Notes: generated by a model not told the origin, from the sequence alone. A stretch of DNA of 64,000 bases from Kordiimonas aestuarii (GCF_025574465.1 NZ_JAOBPP010000021.1:620001-684000); one strand, 5' to 3'. Shown: positions 1 to 9,426, counted from the stretch's first letter. Made by a program: numbers and translations.

Positions 1-1197
1 CTTCCCGGTCTTTCGCTTGAAGACATCGCCAACCTGGGTCTGACGACCATGTCTGGCCGCACGTGGACGGAAACCATGTATGGCGAAGGCACCTTCAAGG
101 CGTACGCGGCTTTTGCCGATGTCACCTATGCGATGACGGACCGCTTTAATGTGAATGCCGGGCTTCGTTACACCCGCGATGAGAAAAAATGGTCGTGGTT
201 CAACGGCCTGAGGGAAATCTCCGGCAGCGCCCGGCTTGATATACCGGGCGTTGGCAACCTGGCGGACATCCAGCAACAGATCCTGACCGGCATCTTCCAG
301 GCCTTCGTGGGCCCGACAGCGTCCGGCGATATTGTTTTTGATGTTGGTGGTCTGGAAGGCGTTACCTATACCCGCGACGAGAGCTGGGACAACCTCAGCC
401 CGCGCATCGCGCTTGACTACCGCCTCAGCGATGACGCCATGGTCTATGCATCCTATGCCCGTGGCTACAAGGCCGGCGGGTTCAACAGCGTTGAGGTCAA
501 TAGCTATTTCGATAATGAAAAAGTCTGGAACATCGAAGCCGGGATCAAATCTCAGTGGTTTGCCAATCGGGTCCGCTTCAACGCGGCGGTATGGAAATAC
601 AAATATAACGACAAACAGTCGATCCGCCTTGTGGATGTAGACGACGGCAGCGTGCCGCGCTACGTGACACAAAATCAGGATGTCTCCGGCAAGGGGCTTG
701 ACCTTGAGCTTCTGTGGATGCCGGTTGTAGGCCTGCGTTTCTTCGCGAACGGCGGTTATCAGGATGTGACCTGCACGGAAAACTGTGGCGACAGTGCCAT
801 CGGGGACCCAACCGGCGTGCCGTCAACCCGCGTATCCTTTGGCGGTGATTATACCATGTCGCTGGGCGATAGCGTTGGTGCACTCACCTTCCATGCCGAC
901 CACAGCTACACAAGCGCCCGGCGCGAAAACGGCGAATGTATCGAGGATGGCACGTGCGGCACCGTGAGTTGGGGCAATGTAACGTGGCAGACGGGTGAGG
1001 CGAAAAACTATACGAACGCCCGTATCACCTGGTCAAACGCCGATGATGACCTCAGCATTTCGGTCTTTGCCCGCAATATCTTTGCCAACCGTTACCGTGG
1101 AGGTGCTGGTGGCCTCGCTGTCGATACCTTCGGCGCACCCATCAGTGATCTTGAGGAACCAAGCACCTGGGGCATCGACCTGACCGCGCGCTTCTAG
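1..1197 (+). CDS. TonB-dependent outer-membrane receptor, C-terminal part (5' end outside window)
   Basis: The frame is open from base 1, so this is the last 398 residues of a TonB-dependent receptor; the plug domain and early barrel lie outside the window. What remains is a series of amphipathic beta strands typical of the barrel, such as GLRYTRDEK near residue 54 and VYASYARGYKAGGFN near 147. The protein ends in Phe (LTARF), the usual signal for BAM-dependent insertion. Receptors of this family import siderophores, vitamin B12 or sugars across the outer membrane with energy from TonB-ExbB-ExbD. Two Cys pairs in probable surface loops (CTENC and CIEDGTC) may form disulfides. The substrate cannot be inferred. 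A strong terminator follows at once, so it is not cotranscribed with dapB. Confidence 0.9.
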   Translation, partial: LPGLSLEDIANLGLTTMSGRTWTETMYGEGTFKAYAAFADVTYAMTDRFNVNAGLRYTRDEKKWSWFNGLREISGSARLDIPGVGNLADIQQQILTGIFQAFVGPTASGDIVFDVGGLEGVTYTRDESWDNLSPRIALDYRLSDDAMVYASYARGYKAGGFNSVEVNSYFDNEKVWNIEAGIKSQWFANRVRFNAAVWKYKYNDKQSIRLVDVDDGSVPRYVTQNQDVSGKGLDLELLWMPVVGLRFFANGGYQDVTCTENCGDSAIGDPTGVPSTRVSFGGDYTMSLGDSVGALTFHADHSYTSARRENGECIEDGTCGTVSWGNVTWQTGEAKNYTNARITWSNADDDLSISVFARNIFANRYRGGAGGLAVDTFGAPISDLEEPSTWGIDLTARF

Positions 1198-1240
1198 GTC
1201 GGGGCACAAGTAAAGCTGGGTCACAAATAAAAATGATGAA

Positions 1241-1268
1241 GGCCGGGCATGTCCCGGCCTTTTCTTTT
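1241..1268 (+). terminator. Rho-independent terminator after TonB-dependent receptor
   Basis: A perfect 7-bp stem GGCCGGG / CCCGGCC with a 5-base loop is followed by TTTTCTTTT. It lies 44 bases after the receptor stop codon and before the dapB start. Confidence 0.9.
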
Positions 1269-1320
1269 GCGCGGGTGCCTGTTAGCTAGGAAGAAAGTAT
1301 TTTCAGGTGAGGCGGTTGAG

Positions 1321-2112
1321 ATGGCAGCTATGGTGAAAATTGGCATTCTTGGCGCAATGGGCCGTATGGGCCGCGCGATCGCGGCGGAGGTGATCGAGGC
1401 AGAGGGCATGGAACTTGTCGCGGTCTGCGACCGGCCCGACCATGCGCAGATTGGCAAACTCTATCCGGGCTCGGGTGCGTCGCTTGTCTCGGGTGCGGCA
1501 CAGGTTTTTGCCGAGGCTGATGTGGTAATTGATTTCACCCCTCCCGGCGCGACGGCTGATCATGCAAGGCTTGCCGCTGAACACGGCAAGGGCATTGTTG
1601 TGGGCACCACGGGACTCAGCGCGGAAGACGACGCCGCCCTGAACAGCGCGGCGGAAAAGGTCACGGTTATGCAGGCGGGGAACTATTCGTTAGGGGTGAA
1701 CCTGCTGATGGCGCTGGTGCGTTCCGCGGCGGAGAAACTGGGGCCTGAGTGGGACATCGACATCCTTGAAATGCACCACCGGCACAAGGTGGATGCGCCG
1801 TCGGGTACCGCGCTGATGCTGGGGGAAGCGGCGGCGGATGGCCGCGGCAGCGACCTTTCGGACCTGCGCACCCCGGCGCGTGAAGGCATCACCGGTGAGC
1901 GCGAAGAGGGTACAATTGGGTTTGCTGCCCTCAGGGGTGGCAGCGTGATTGGTGAACATGAAGTCGTGTTTGCCAGCGCCAGCGAACGGCTGGTGCTGGC
2001 GCACAAAGCGGAAAACCGCAGTCTGTTCGCCAGTGGTGCCGTGCGCGCGGCAGGGTGGCTGGCGGCGCAAAAGCCCGGGCGCTATTCAATGAAAGACGTG
2101 CTGGGCCTTTAG
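1321..2112 (+). CDS. dapB: 4-hydroxy-tetrahydrodipicolinate reductase
   Basis: DapB reduces 4-hydroxy-tetrahydrodipicolinate to tetrahydrodipicolinate with NAD(P)H in the cytoplasm, a step toward lysine and meso-diaminopimelate for peptidoglycan. The N-terminal nucleotide-binding loop GILGAMGRMG (residues 8-17) and the active-site signature EMHHRHKVDAPSGTA (about residue 150, with the catalytic His and Lys) are both intact. I chose the ATG at 1321 because AGGTGAGG lies 8 bases upstream and it gives 263 residues, close to the usual 270. A more upstream in-frame start at 1249 would lie inside the preceding terminator. The DUF350 gene follows after 24 bases. Confidence 0.96.
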   Translation: MAAMVKIGILGAMGRMGRAIAAEVIEAEGMELVAVCDRPDHAQIGKLYPGSGASLVSGAAQVFAEADVVIDFTPPGATADHARLAAEHGKGIVVGTTGLSAEDDAALNSAAEKVTVMQAGNYSLGVNLLMALVRSAAEKLGPEWDIDILEMHHRHKVDAPSGTALMLGEAAADGRGSDLSDLRTPAREGITGEREEGTIGFAALRGGSVIGEHEVVFASASERLVLAHKAENRSLFASGAVRAAGWLAAQKPGRYSMKDVLGL

Positions 2113-2136
2113 GCGACGGCAAAAAGAGGCAAGATT

Positions 2137-2550
2137 ATGGAAGAAGCACTGATGGCCCTGTGGGCGGGCCTGCCGATATTTATGGTGCACTCGCTGACAA
2201 GCCTTGTGCTGCTTGGTGTTGGCATCGCGGTTTACATGCGGTTCACCCGGCATGATGAAGTAGCCCTGATCCGCGAAGGCAACGTTGCGGCAGCGCTGTC
2301 GCTTGGCGGCGCCATTGTCGGGCTTGCGCTGCCCATCGCCTTTTCGCTCGCGGCGGCGGTGTCGCTTTGGGACCTCGTGATCTGGGGCATTGTTGCGTTC
2401 GTGCTGCAGATTGTTGCTTTCCGGTTTGTTGACCTCTTTCTCAAAGACCTTTCCCGCCGGATCGAGGGTGGGGAAATGGGTGCGGCGGTGCTTCTGGTCT
2501 CCTTCAAGCTGGCCACGGCCTTCATCAACGCGGCAGCCATCGCGGGCTAG
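2137..2550 (+). CDS. DUF350 family integral membrane protein
   Basis: A 137-residue protein made almost entirely of hydrophobic segments (about residues 8-32, 45-70, 77-100 and 113-135). The acidic/basic spacers RFTRHDEVALIREGN and DLFLKDLSRRIEGGE are the pattern of DUF350 proteins. The function of the family is not established. It has an AAGAGG ribosome-binding site and sits between dapB and the protease gene with short gaps (24 and 12 bases), so it is probably cotranscribed with both. Family assignment is from sequence pattern; no role is inferred. Confidence 0.8.
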   Translation: MEEALMALWAGLPIFMVHSLTSLVLLGVGIAVYMRFTRHDEVALIREGNVAAALSLGGAIVGLALPIAFSLAAAVSLWDLVIWGIVAFVLQIVAFRFVDLFLKDLSRRIEGGEMGAAVLLVSFKLATAFINAAAIAG

Positions 2551-2562
2551 GGGACGCCAGGC

Positions 2563-3411
2563 ATGCGACGTGGCAGGGAAATCCTCCTTTATATCGTGAT
2601 CATTGTTGCGGTGATCTTCCGCTACGCGGCGGATGGCGGCGATGGCCCGCGGCGGCCCGCGCCTGACCTGCCGCGTGTGGATGAAGCCCCCATTCTGGTG
2701 CCGGATGACAGCCCGCTTCCCGGCAATGACGGCCGTGGTGTCACCGTTGAACTGGACCGCGAGGTCAAAAGCGGTGTGGGCACGGCCTTTGCCGTGGACG
2801 GTGAGGGCACATTCATTACCGCGCGCCATGTGGTTGACGGTTGCGGCAAGGTTTACCTGGTGCGTGGCCCGCGCCAGCTTGAACCGGTTGTCTCAGCCGT
2901 CAGTGAAACCAGCCGGGATTTTGCGGTGTTGCGCGCCAGGGGCCTGAAGCCCGACTATGTGTCGCTGTCGCGCACAAGCCCAAAGCGCGGAGACGACGGT
3001 TATATGATGGGCTTCCCTCAGGGCAAGGCAGCGGATGTGCGCGCCACGGTGATTGGCACCACCGAGATGCGCTCGGTCGGTCGCTACAGCATGCGGGAGC
3101 CGGTGCTGGCATGGGTGGAACGCGAACGCAGGCCCACGTTTGGCGGGTCGTTGGGCGGTATATCCGGTGGGCCGGTGTTTGACGCGGAGGGCTATGTGGT
3201 GGGCACGGTGGTCGCTGGGGCGCCGCGCCGGGGCCGGGTTTACACCACGCATCCACGCGTGTTCGCCGATGCGGGTTTCCTGCGCGACATGAACCGGGGT
3301 GATGCAGGCCATGCCCTGAGGGGCGGCGTGACCCGGGATGATTTTGACGGCAAGGGCAAGGCACTCAGGGCCGGGCGCACGATCGCGCAGGTTTACTGCG
3401 AGGCAGGCTGA
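2563..3411 (+). CDS. Membrane-anchored trypsin-like serine protease
   Basis: A 282-residue chymotrypsin-fold protease. Residues 7-21 form one hydrophobic helix, so the catalytic domain probably sits in the periplasm, tethered to the inner membrane. The triad is visible as His89 (TARHVVDG), Asp119 (SRDFAVL) and Ser201 (GGISGGPVF). The Gly before the catalytic Ser in the usual GNSGGP is replaced by Ile, but the oxyanion-hole glycines are kept. No PDZ domain follows, unlike DegP/DegS. The substrate is unknown. It starts 12 bases after the DUF350 gene. Confidence 0.8.
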   Translation: MRRGREILLYIVIIVAVIFRYAADGGDGPRRPAPDLPRVDEAPILVPDDSPLPGNDGRGVTVELDREVKSGVGTAFAVDGEGTFITARHVVDGCGKVYLVRGPRQLEPVVSAVSETSRDFAVLRARGLKPDYVSLSRTSPKRGDDGYMMGFPQGKAADVRATVIGTTEMRSVGRYSMREPVLAWVERERRPTFGGSLGGISGGPVFDAEGYVVGTVVAGAPRRGRVYTTHPRVFADAGFLRDMNRGDAGHALRGGVTRDDFDGKGKALRAGRTIAQVYCEAG

Positions 3412-3426
3412 CGGGAAAGTGCGGCC

Positions 3427-3984
3427 TCAGACGGTCTCGTCAACCGGGATACGGCGGCGCCAGCGGGTAAGGGCACTCTCAAGCGCGAGGGCAAACTCCC
3501 TGCGTTCATCAGGCAGCATGAAGTGCCCGAAGGACAGCCGTTCCCCATGTGACCGGAGCGACAATTCATTTTCACCGTCATCCAGTTTCCGCAGCCTCAC
3601 CTGTACCCAATAGGGTTCAAAGCGCCATGTTTGCGCGCGGCCGTTCGGGTGCACGCGGGTGACCAGCAAATCCCGGTCTGTCAGTTGCACGGTCTCGAAA
3701 CGCTGGGCCGCCCGGTAATTAAAATGAAACGCCAGCCACAGCGCCACAAGGTCGATGCCGACAAAAATAACCACCGGCCATGCGCCAATCATGATGAAGC
3801 GGATGGCGGCAAACAGGCAAAAGGCGGCAAGGATCATAATCATACGATTAAAGTTTTTACGCTTGAGCGAGCGGTGGACATAAAGCGTGGCGTTAAAATG
3901 CAGGCGCCGGGCTTTTGGCGCCTCGTCCAGCGATGCGCAATCCTCAACCGTATCCGTGTTGTGCGTCTTTGTTGCCATTGGCAC
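3427..3984 (-). CDS. DUF2244 domain-containing membrane protein
   Basis: A 185-residue protein with a soluble N-terminal stretch, two adjacent membrane helices (about residues 48-67 and 70-88) and a C-terminal domain with the DUF2244 pattern (HFNYRAAQRFETVQLTDRDL, then WRFEPYWVQVRLR). Members occur widely in Alphaproteobacteria and their role is unknown. It ends 15 bases from the convergent protease gene and starts 6 bases after the ubiH-like gene, so it is likely cotranscribed with the latter. Start is uncertain by two codons (MPMATK). Confidence 0.82.
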   Translation of the reverse strand: MPMATKTHNTDTVEDCASLDEAPKARRLHFNATLYVHRSLKRKNFNRMIMILAAFCLFAAIRFIMIGAWPVVIFVGIDLVALWLAFHFNYRAAQRFETVQLTDRDLLVTRVHPNGRAQTWRFEPYWVQVRLRKLDDGENELSLRSHGERLSFGHFMLPDERREFALALESALTRWRRRIPVDETV

Positions 3985-3990
3985 AGTTTA

Positions 3991-5229
3991 TCAGGAACGC
4001 AGGCTTTCGCCGCGTAACAGTTTCGGGAGCTCGCCAACAGTACCGCGCGCGTGGCTCATGAAAAAATTCTTGAGCGGGGTTACCTCGTTTACGGCAGCCA
4101 TGCCAAGGTCACGCGCCAGCTTGACCGGGCCAATATCGTTGGAGAACAGGCGGTTGAAGCCATCGGTAATGGCATAAACGCTGGCGTTATCGGTAGTGCG
4201 CCACTGGCCGTAGCGATCAAGCACGCTGCGCGCCCCGATATCAAGCCCGACCTTGCGGGCTTCCACCAGCACATCGAGAAGCGCAGCCACATCCTTGAGG
4301 CCAAGATTGAGCCCCTGGCCCGAGATGGGGTGGATGCCGTGCGCGGCATCGCCCACCAGCGCCAGCCGGTCAGCCACATATTCCTGTGTATATTGCAGGC
4401 TCAGGGGATAGGCCCAGCGGCCACCGATGACCTTCACGTCACCCAGGAAATCCCCGATGCGGCGGCGCACTTCGCTTTCGAACGCACGGTCGCTCAGGGC
4501 CATGATGGTGTCTGTCAGGTGGCTTTTTTCCGTCCACACCAGCGATGAGCGGTTGCCGGTCAGGGGCAGGATGGCAAAAGGGCCGGAGGGCAGGAAACGC
4601 TCATGCGCGATGCCGCAGTGGCTGAATTCATGGCTGACAGAACACACGATGCCGTGCTGCTTGTAGTCGATGCGGCTGGTGGCTAGGTCGGCATGCTTGC
4701 GTACCACTGAATTGCGGCCATCAACCCCCAAAATCAGGCTGGAGCGGATAACCTGTCCACTTTCAAGCGTGACGGTTGCCTCGGCCGCGCTACGGTCAAG
4801 CGTGGCGACTTTTTCGGGCAGGTAAAGTGCAATACCTTCCATTTCCTCGATACGGGCGAACAGAGCAAGGCGGGTGTGGCGGTTCTCGACCATATGGCCC
4901 AGCGGGCCATCGCCCAGGGTTTCATTGTCAAAATGCAGATGCAGCAGCGACGGGCCGTCCGACACCCTGATCTCCAGGATCGGCTGGGCATAGGGTTCCA
5001 TGTGCGGCCAGATGCCCAGCGCCTCAAAAAGCTGGCAGGAGGCATAGGCAAGCGCGCTGGCGCGGCCGTCATAGCTGGCCGCCGTCAGGTCGCGCACAGG
5101 CACCATGTCGATCACGGCGACCGAAAAACCGTGCTCCGCAAGGCCGATGGCTGCCGTCAGGCCGGCAAGGCCGCCGCCCACAATCGTCACGTCGTACCGC
5201 ACATCGGGTGCTGGTTTTTTGCTCGCCAT
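3991..5229 (-). CDS. UbiH/UbiF/VisC-family FAD-dependent hydroxylase (ubiquinone biosynthesis)
   Basis: A 412-residue flavoprotein monooxygenase. The three family motifs are present: the N-terminal dinucleotide-binding loop VTIVGGGLAGLTAA, the central DG motif GVDGRNSVVRK, and the C-terminal FAD-contact motif LALVGDAAHGIHPISGQG. Proteins of this family hydroxylate the ubiquinone ring at C1, C5 or C6 using NAD(P)H and O2; which position cannot be read from sequence. The ATG at 5229 is chosen because AAGGAG stands 9 bases upstream; a longer frame back to 5340 adds a non-conserved tail and lacks a ribosome-binding site. The DUF2244 gene follows after 6 bases. Confidence 0.9.
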   Translation of the reverse strand: MASKKPAPDVRYDVTIVGGGLAGLTAAIGLAEHGFSVAVIDMVPVRDLTAASYDGRASALAYASCQLFEALGIWPHMEPYAQPILEIRVSDGPSLLHLHFDNETLGDGPLGHMVENRHTRLALFARIEEMEGIALYLPEKVATLDRSAAEATVTLESGQVIRSSLILGVDGRNSVVRKHADLATSRIDYKQHGIVCSVSHEFSHCGIAHERFLPSGPFAILPLTGNRSSLVWTEKSHLTDTIMALSDRAFESEVRRRIGDFLGDVKVIGGRWAYPLSLQYTQEYVADRLALVGDAAHGIHPISGQGLNLGLKDVAALLDVLVEARKVGLDIGARSVLDRYGQWRTTDNASVYAITDGFNRLFSNDIGPVKLARDLGMAAVNEVTPLKNFFMSHARGTVGELPKLLRGESLRS

Positions 5230-5473
5230 ACGCCTGTCTCCTTGAGACATCATGTAGGCGCGGCAGGGGTAAAAAGTAAAGGGACCTGATGCCGCACAGG
5301 CCAAAAAGCCGAGCCCGGGGTGGGGCAAAAACGCTGCCATGAAATCGCCGCTCTTGTCCTAGACCCTTGTCACGCAGTAGAGTGCAGCGAACAGGACAAG
5401 AACATTGCCCTGGCCGCTATCTTTTTGGGGTGTGCCGGGCAGTTTGGGTAAAGCCCGAGGGAGCAGAAGATCA

Positions 5474-7906
5474 GTGTCGTCACGCAGGCAATCGGCCACG
5501 GGGGCAAAACCGACAAAATCAGCAAAAGACACGGCACCCTTGTTGCCGCCGGCTTTTGTGGTCTTTCTCAAAAGCACGGCATGGCGGTTTCTCGGCCTTG
5601 CGCTGATCGCCTTTGCTGTCAACCTTGTGCTGGCACTTGCCTCCTATAACCCGGCTGATCCCACGATCAATAACGAAGCCGCGCGCGACGCCACCAACTG
5701 GCTGGGCGCCTATGGTGCCAATGTCGCCGATGTGCTGATGCAGACCCTGGCGCTGGCGTCTTATCTGCTGCCGGTGCCCATTGCCCTATGGGGCATCAAG
5801 CTTCTCAGCCTTCGCTGGCTGCCCCATTTCTGGCTTAACCTCACCTTTGTGCCTGTCAGCCTGATCCTGGTTGCGATTGCGCTCAGCGTGATGGCGCCTG
5901 CGCCTGATTTTGTGGTGCAGGCGGGTTATGGCGGCGCGCTTGGCCAGCGGCTGTACCTGCTGCTTAATGAGCTTTTTTCCGGCGTGGCGGTGCCAAATTA
6001 TGTTTATGGCATCGTGTTCGCGCTTATTGGCCTCCCTGCCTATGCTTTCACCCTCGCTTTCACGCGTGAGGAATGGCAGCGCATTGGCCGCGGTATCCTT
6101 TGGGGTATAACGAACTTCACCACCGGTGTGATGTGGCTTCTGCGCAAGACCGGTGCCGGTGTGGTGGCAACCTTTGCGGCCATCTTTCGCCGGGCGGATG
6201 CGAGCGAAGACTATATCGGTGACGACGAACCACCGTTTGACGTGGATAGCGCCCGCGAGCCCATGGCACCACGCAAGCCCAAGGTTAAAAAACCGGCGCC
6301 CGAGAAACGCGTGAAACCGCAGGCTAAACCGACGCGGGGCAAGCGCGAGACCAAGGAAGCACAAACTGTGCTTGACTTTGGCGACGCGGGCGGCTTTGGC
6401 CTACCAGCGCTGGAGCTGCTGGCCCCGCCACCACCGCCGGAGAAACTGGGCCGCATCAGCGAGGAATCGCTCGAACAAAACGCCCGCATGCTCGAAGGTG
6501 TGCTGGACGACTTTGGGGTGCAGGGGGATATCAACGACGTGCGCCCTGGCCCGGTGGTCACGCTTTACGAACTTGAACCCGCCCGCGGCACCAAATCGGC
6601 CAGGGTGATCGGTCTTGCAGACGATATCGCGCGGTCGATGAGTGCTATCTCCGCGCGGGTGGCGGTGGTGCCGGGTCGCAACGCCATCGGGATTGAGCTG
6701 CCGAACAGCGACCGGCAGACCGTGTTCCTGCGCGAACTGCTGGCCAGCAAGGATTATGAGGGCACCAAGGCGCGCCTGCCGGTGGTGCTGGGCAAGGATA
6801 TTGGCGGTGCGCCGGTGGTGGCTGATCTGGCGTCGATGCCGCACCTGCTGGTCGCGGGTACCACGGGCTCCGGCAAGTCGGTGGGTATCAACACCATGAT
6901 CCTGTCGCTTCTCTATCGCCACAGCCCCGAGACACTCAGGCTGATCATGGTGGACCCCAAGATGCTGGAACTGTCGGTGTATGACGGCATCCCGCATCTT
7001 TTGACCCCTGTAGTAACGGAACCCAAAAAGGCGGTGGTCGCGCTCAAATGGGCGGTGCGCGAAATGGAAGAGCGCTACCGCAATATGTCCAAGCTTGGGG
7101 TACGTAACCTGGCGGCGTTCAACAAACGCATCCATGAGGCGCGGGTAAAGGGTGAACGCCTGTCGCGCGAAGTGCAAACCGGCTTCGACAAGGAAACCGG
7201 TCAGCCGGTGATGGAACAGCAGGAGTTTGACTTCCAGCCGCTGCCATTCATTGTCATCGTGATTGATGAGATGGCCGACTTGATGCTGGTGGCGGGCAAG
7301 GACGTGGAGGCGACCGTACAGCGCCTGGCACAGATGGCGCGGGCGGCGGGCATTCACCTTGTCATGGCAACCCAGCGCCCCAGCGTGGATGTGATCACCG
7401 GCACCATCAAGGCGAACTTTCCCACGCGCATCAGCTTTCAGGTCACGAGCAAGATCGACAGCCGCACCATTTTGGGTGAACAGGGTGCGGAGCAGCTTCT
7501 GGGCATGGGGGACATGCTCTTTATGGCCGGGGGTGGCCGCATCACCCGCGTGCATGGGGCCTTTGTCTCCGACAATGAGGTCGAGAAAGTCGTTACTCAT
7601 CTGCAAAAGCAGGGCGCGCCGGAATATCTCTCGGAAGTGACGGAAGAACCTGAAGAAGGTTTTGACAGCCCGTTCATCCCCGGTCCATCTGGGGGAGGCG
7701 ATGATAACAGCCTCTATGACCAGGCGGTGAATATCGTGCTGCGTGACCGGAGAGCGTCGACAAGTTATATCCAGCGCCGCCTCAAGATCGGGTACAACAA
7801 GGCCGCCTCGCTGATTGAGGAAATGGAAGATCAGGGTGTGATCAGCGCACCAAACCACAAGGGCCAGCGCGAAGTGCTGGTGCCTGAACGAGAGGAAGAC
7901 TTCTAG
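5474..7906 (+). CDS. ftsK: DNA translocase FtsK/SpoIIIE
   Basis: An inner-membrane, septum-associated motor that pumps chromosome ends to the daughter cells and activates XerCD at dif. Four or five hydrophobic segments occupy roughly the first 190 residues. A short charged Pro/Lys linker follows, then the motor with Walker A (AGTTGSGKSVGIN) and Walker B (IVIVIDEMADLMLV). The C-terminal gamma winged helix (LYDQAVNIVLRDRRASTSYIQRRL and on), which reads KOPS sites, is complete. I prefer the GTG at 5474 with GAGGGAG 10 bases upstream (810 residues); a TTG at 5405 would add 23 unconserved residues. The linker is short compared with E. coli FtsK, as usual in Alphaproteobacteria. Confidence 0.95.
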   Translation: MSSRRQSATGAKPTKSAKDTAPLLPPAFVVFLKSTAWRFLGLALIAFAVNLVLALASYNPADPTINNEAARDATNWLGAYGANVADVLMQTLALASYLLPVPIALWGIKLLSLRWLPHFWLNLTFVPVSLILVAIALSVMAPAPDFVVQAGYGGALGQRLYLLLNELFSGVAVPNYVYGIVFALIGLPAYAFTLAFTREEWQRIGRGILWGITNFTTGVMWLLRKTGAGVVATFAAIFRRADASEDYIGDDEPPFDVDSAREPMAPRKPKVKKPAPEKRVKPQAKPTRGKRETKEAQTVLDFGDAGGFGLPALELLAPPPPPEKLGRISEESLEQNARMLEGVLDDFGVQGDINDVRPGPVVTLYELEPARGTKSARVIGLADDIARSMSAISARVAVVPGRNAIGIELPNSDRQTVFLRELLASKDYEGTKARLPVVLGKDIGGAPVVADLASMPHLLVAGTTGSGKSVGINTMILSLLYRHSPETLRLIMVDPKMLELSVYDGIPHLLTPVVTEPKKAVVALKWAVREMEERYRNMSKLGVRNLAAFNKRIHEARVKGERLSREVQTGFDKETGQPVMEQQEFDFQPLPFIVIVIDEMADLMLVAGKDVEATVQRLAQMARAAGIHLVMATQRPSVDVITGTIKANFPTRISFQVTSKIDSRTILGEQGAEQLLGMGDMLFMAGGGRITRVHGAFVSDNEVEKVVTHLQKQGAPEYLSEVTEEPEEGFDSPFIPGPSGGGDDNSLYDQAVNIVLRDRRASTSYIQRRLKIGYNKAASLIEEMEDQGVISAPNHKGQREVLVPEREEDF

Positions 7907-7921
7907 CGCGAAGAAGTCTTC
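7895..7921. repeat. Inverted repeat across the ftsK stop codon
   Basis: GAAGACTTC and GAAGTCTTC form perfect 9-base arms separated by 9 bases, and the ftsK stop lies in the loop. There is no T-run after it, so it is not a canonical terminator; it may modulate ftsK-lolA readthrough or stabilise the 3' end. Confidence 0.5.
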
Positions 7922-7943
7922 AAGCGCGGAAGAAATTTATAGA

Positions 7944-7959
7944 GAGGGCACATGCCCTC
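7944..7959. promoter_or_regulatory. 16-bp palindrome upstream of lolA
   Basis: GAGGGCA-CA-TGCCCTC is a perfect palindrome apart from the 2-base centre, 17 bases before the lolA start codon. It could be an operator or a small hairpin near the ribosome-binding site. Function is inferred only from position. Confidence 0.3.
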
Positions 7960-7976
7960 CAGCGAAGGATAGGTTG

Positions 7977-8678
7977 ATGCGGTTTCGCATGATGTTTTCA
8001 GTATTGCTCGCGTTTGCCGCTCCGGTAGCGGTGGCGCCGATTGCTGTCACGGCTCAAGAAGGTGAAGCGCCCCTGCCACCGGTCGAGGAAAAGGTATTGC
8101 CCGGCAACAATAACCTGCGCGCGCTTGGCCAGATTCAGGATTATATGAAGGCGGTCACCAGCCTGAAGGCGAGCTTTCGCCAGCATGCGCCAAACGGCAC
8201 AGTGGCTCAGGGTACGCTGTACCTGGAACGCCCTGGCTATATACGGTTTGACTATACCGACGAGACCCCTTTTCTGGTGGTGGCGGACGGCAAGACGCTC
8301 AATTTTGTCGATTATGAAATTGGTCAGGTCAGCAAATGGCCGGTCAAGGATACGCCGCTCAGGGCGCTTCTTGGCAACTCGGTGGACCTTGCAGCCCTTG
8401 GTGCGCATATCGAGCTGGACCCAGCGGGTGCCACCGGCGTTATCGCGCTGACGGCACAGGACAACGACCGGCCCGAACTGGGGACCATCACGCTCTATTT
8501 CCGTCAGAAGGACGAGACCAAAGGCGGGCTTCAGCTCAATTCATGGGCGGTGGTGGACGCCGAAGACCGCGTCACCTATGTGGAGCTGTCGAACCAGCAG
8601 GTGAACATCAAGCTGGATGATAAGCTGTGGGAATTTGAAGACCCGCGCGGGCTATCGAAACGCCGCCGCCCGCGCTAA
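7977..8678 (+). CDS. lolA: Outer-membrane lipoprotein carrier protein LolA
   Basis: LolA is the periplasmic chaperone that takes mature lipoproteins from LolCDE at the inner membrane to the outer membrane. The protein has an N-terminal signal peptide (hydrophobic core about residues 7-24, cleavage probably after VTAQ). The LolA-type half-barrel pattern follows: QDYMKAVTSLKASFRQ, YLERPGYIRFDY and LVVADGKTLNFVD. The ATG at 7977 is preferred over a TTG one codon earlier. The ftsK-lolA order is common in Alphaproteobacteria, and the 70-base gap makes cotranscription possible. Confidence 0.93.
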   Translation: MRFRMMFSVLLAFAAPVAVAPIAVTAQEGEAPLPPVEEKVLPGNNNLRALGQIQDYMKAVTSLKASFRQHAPNGTVAQGTLYLERPGYIRFDYTDETPFLVVADGKTLNFVDYEIGQVSKWPVKDTPLRALLGNSVDLAALGAHIELDPAGATGVIALTAQDNDRPELGTITLYFRQKDETKGGLQLNSWAVVDAEDRVTYVELSNQQVNIKLDDKLWEFEDPRGLSKRRRPR

Positions 8679-8791
8679 GGCCCGAAGCGCTATCACCAAA
8701 GCAGCCAGATGACGTATTTCCGCTTGCGCCAGGCCTGCGCGCGGGCTAGGCCTTTTGCCATGGTTTCACCCCAGCAAGGCACTTAGGGCAT

Positions 8792-9379
8792 ATGAGTATC
8801 GAAGACGAAGATATCTCCGAACTGTTTGAAGAATCCCCGGGGCTGAGGGCTGTCGCTCCTTTTCTGAAGCTTGCGACAAATGTGCACTGGTTCAGGACGC
8901 TGGGTGAAGACCCGGACCGCCGCACGGTGGATATCGCCCGCGCATACGCCGACGCGCTCGGCTTCCCCGAAGCGGACCCCGCTTTCCTCGCGGACTGGGA
9001 AGAAGCGGCGGACGCCGCCGAGAATACCGAGATCAACAGCCCGGCCTGGGAAGCGGAAGAGCAACTGCGCGCCGCGCTCACGGATGACGCGCTTGATGTC
9101 TTGGATGAGCAGACGCTTGAGATGGTCATGACCCATGTGGCGACCGAAACATCCGAAGCGATTGAGCAGGCAGCGATGGAAGCGGCGCAGGAGCTCAGGA
9201 TTGTTGATGAAGAATTTGTGCGCGCGGTCTCAGGTGCAGCCGTTCAGGCCGTGTATCAGGCCACGCTCGCGGCCATCACTGGTGCGGAAGAGGACCATCC
9301 GTTTGTGCTCCGGTTCCAGCTTTTCGAAAAAGGCCGCTGGCCCATCGGCGTCATTGGCAATAGTTTTCTTATATTCTAA
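8792..9379 (+). CDS. Hypothetical acidic helical protein
   Basis: A 195-residue, strongly acidic protein I do not recognise. It starts MSIEDEDISELFEESPGL and is predicted mostly helical from its Ala/Glu/Asp-rich heptad-like stretches (about residues 75-165). It ends in a more hydrophobic segment (WPIGVIGNSFLIF). No signal peptide or membrane helix is evident. Codon use matches the surrounding core genes, so it looks like a resident gene. It is flanked by gaps of 113 and 47 bases and has no obvious operon partner. Confidence 0.65.
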   Translation: MSIEDEDISELFEESPGLRAVAPFLKLATNVHWFRTLGEDPDRRTVDIARAYADALGFPEADPAFLADWEEAADAAENTEINSPAWEAEEQLRAALTDDALDVLDEQTLEMVMTHVATETSEAIEQAAMEAAQELRIVDEEFVRAVSGAAVQAVYQATLAAITGAEEDHPFVLRFQLFEKGRWPIGVIGNSFLIF

Positions 9380-9426
9380 CAAGCGCCCAGCCTTATAGGG
9401 CGCCCACTCAGGCGAGGGACAGCAGC

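Noticed and set aside
6401..7858. 485-codon open frame on the minus strand inside ftsK
   Set aside because: Shadow of the ftsK motor domain; no ribosome-binding site or known motif.
9383..9403. GCGCCC / GGGCGC hairpin before xth as a terminator
   Set aside because: 6-bp stem with no T-run; left out of the terminator list.
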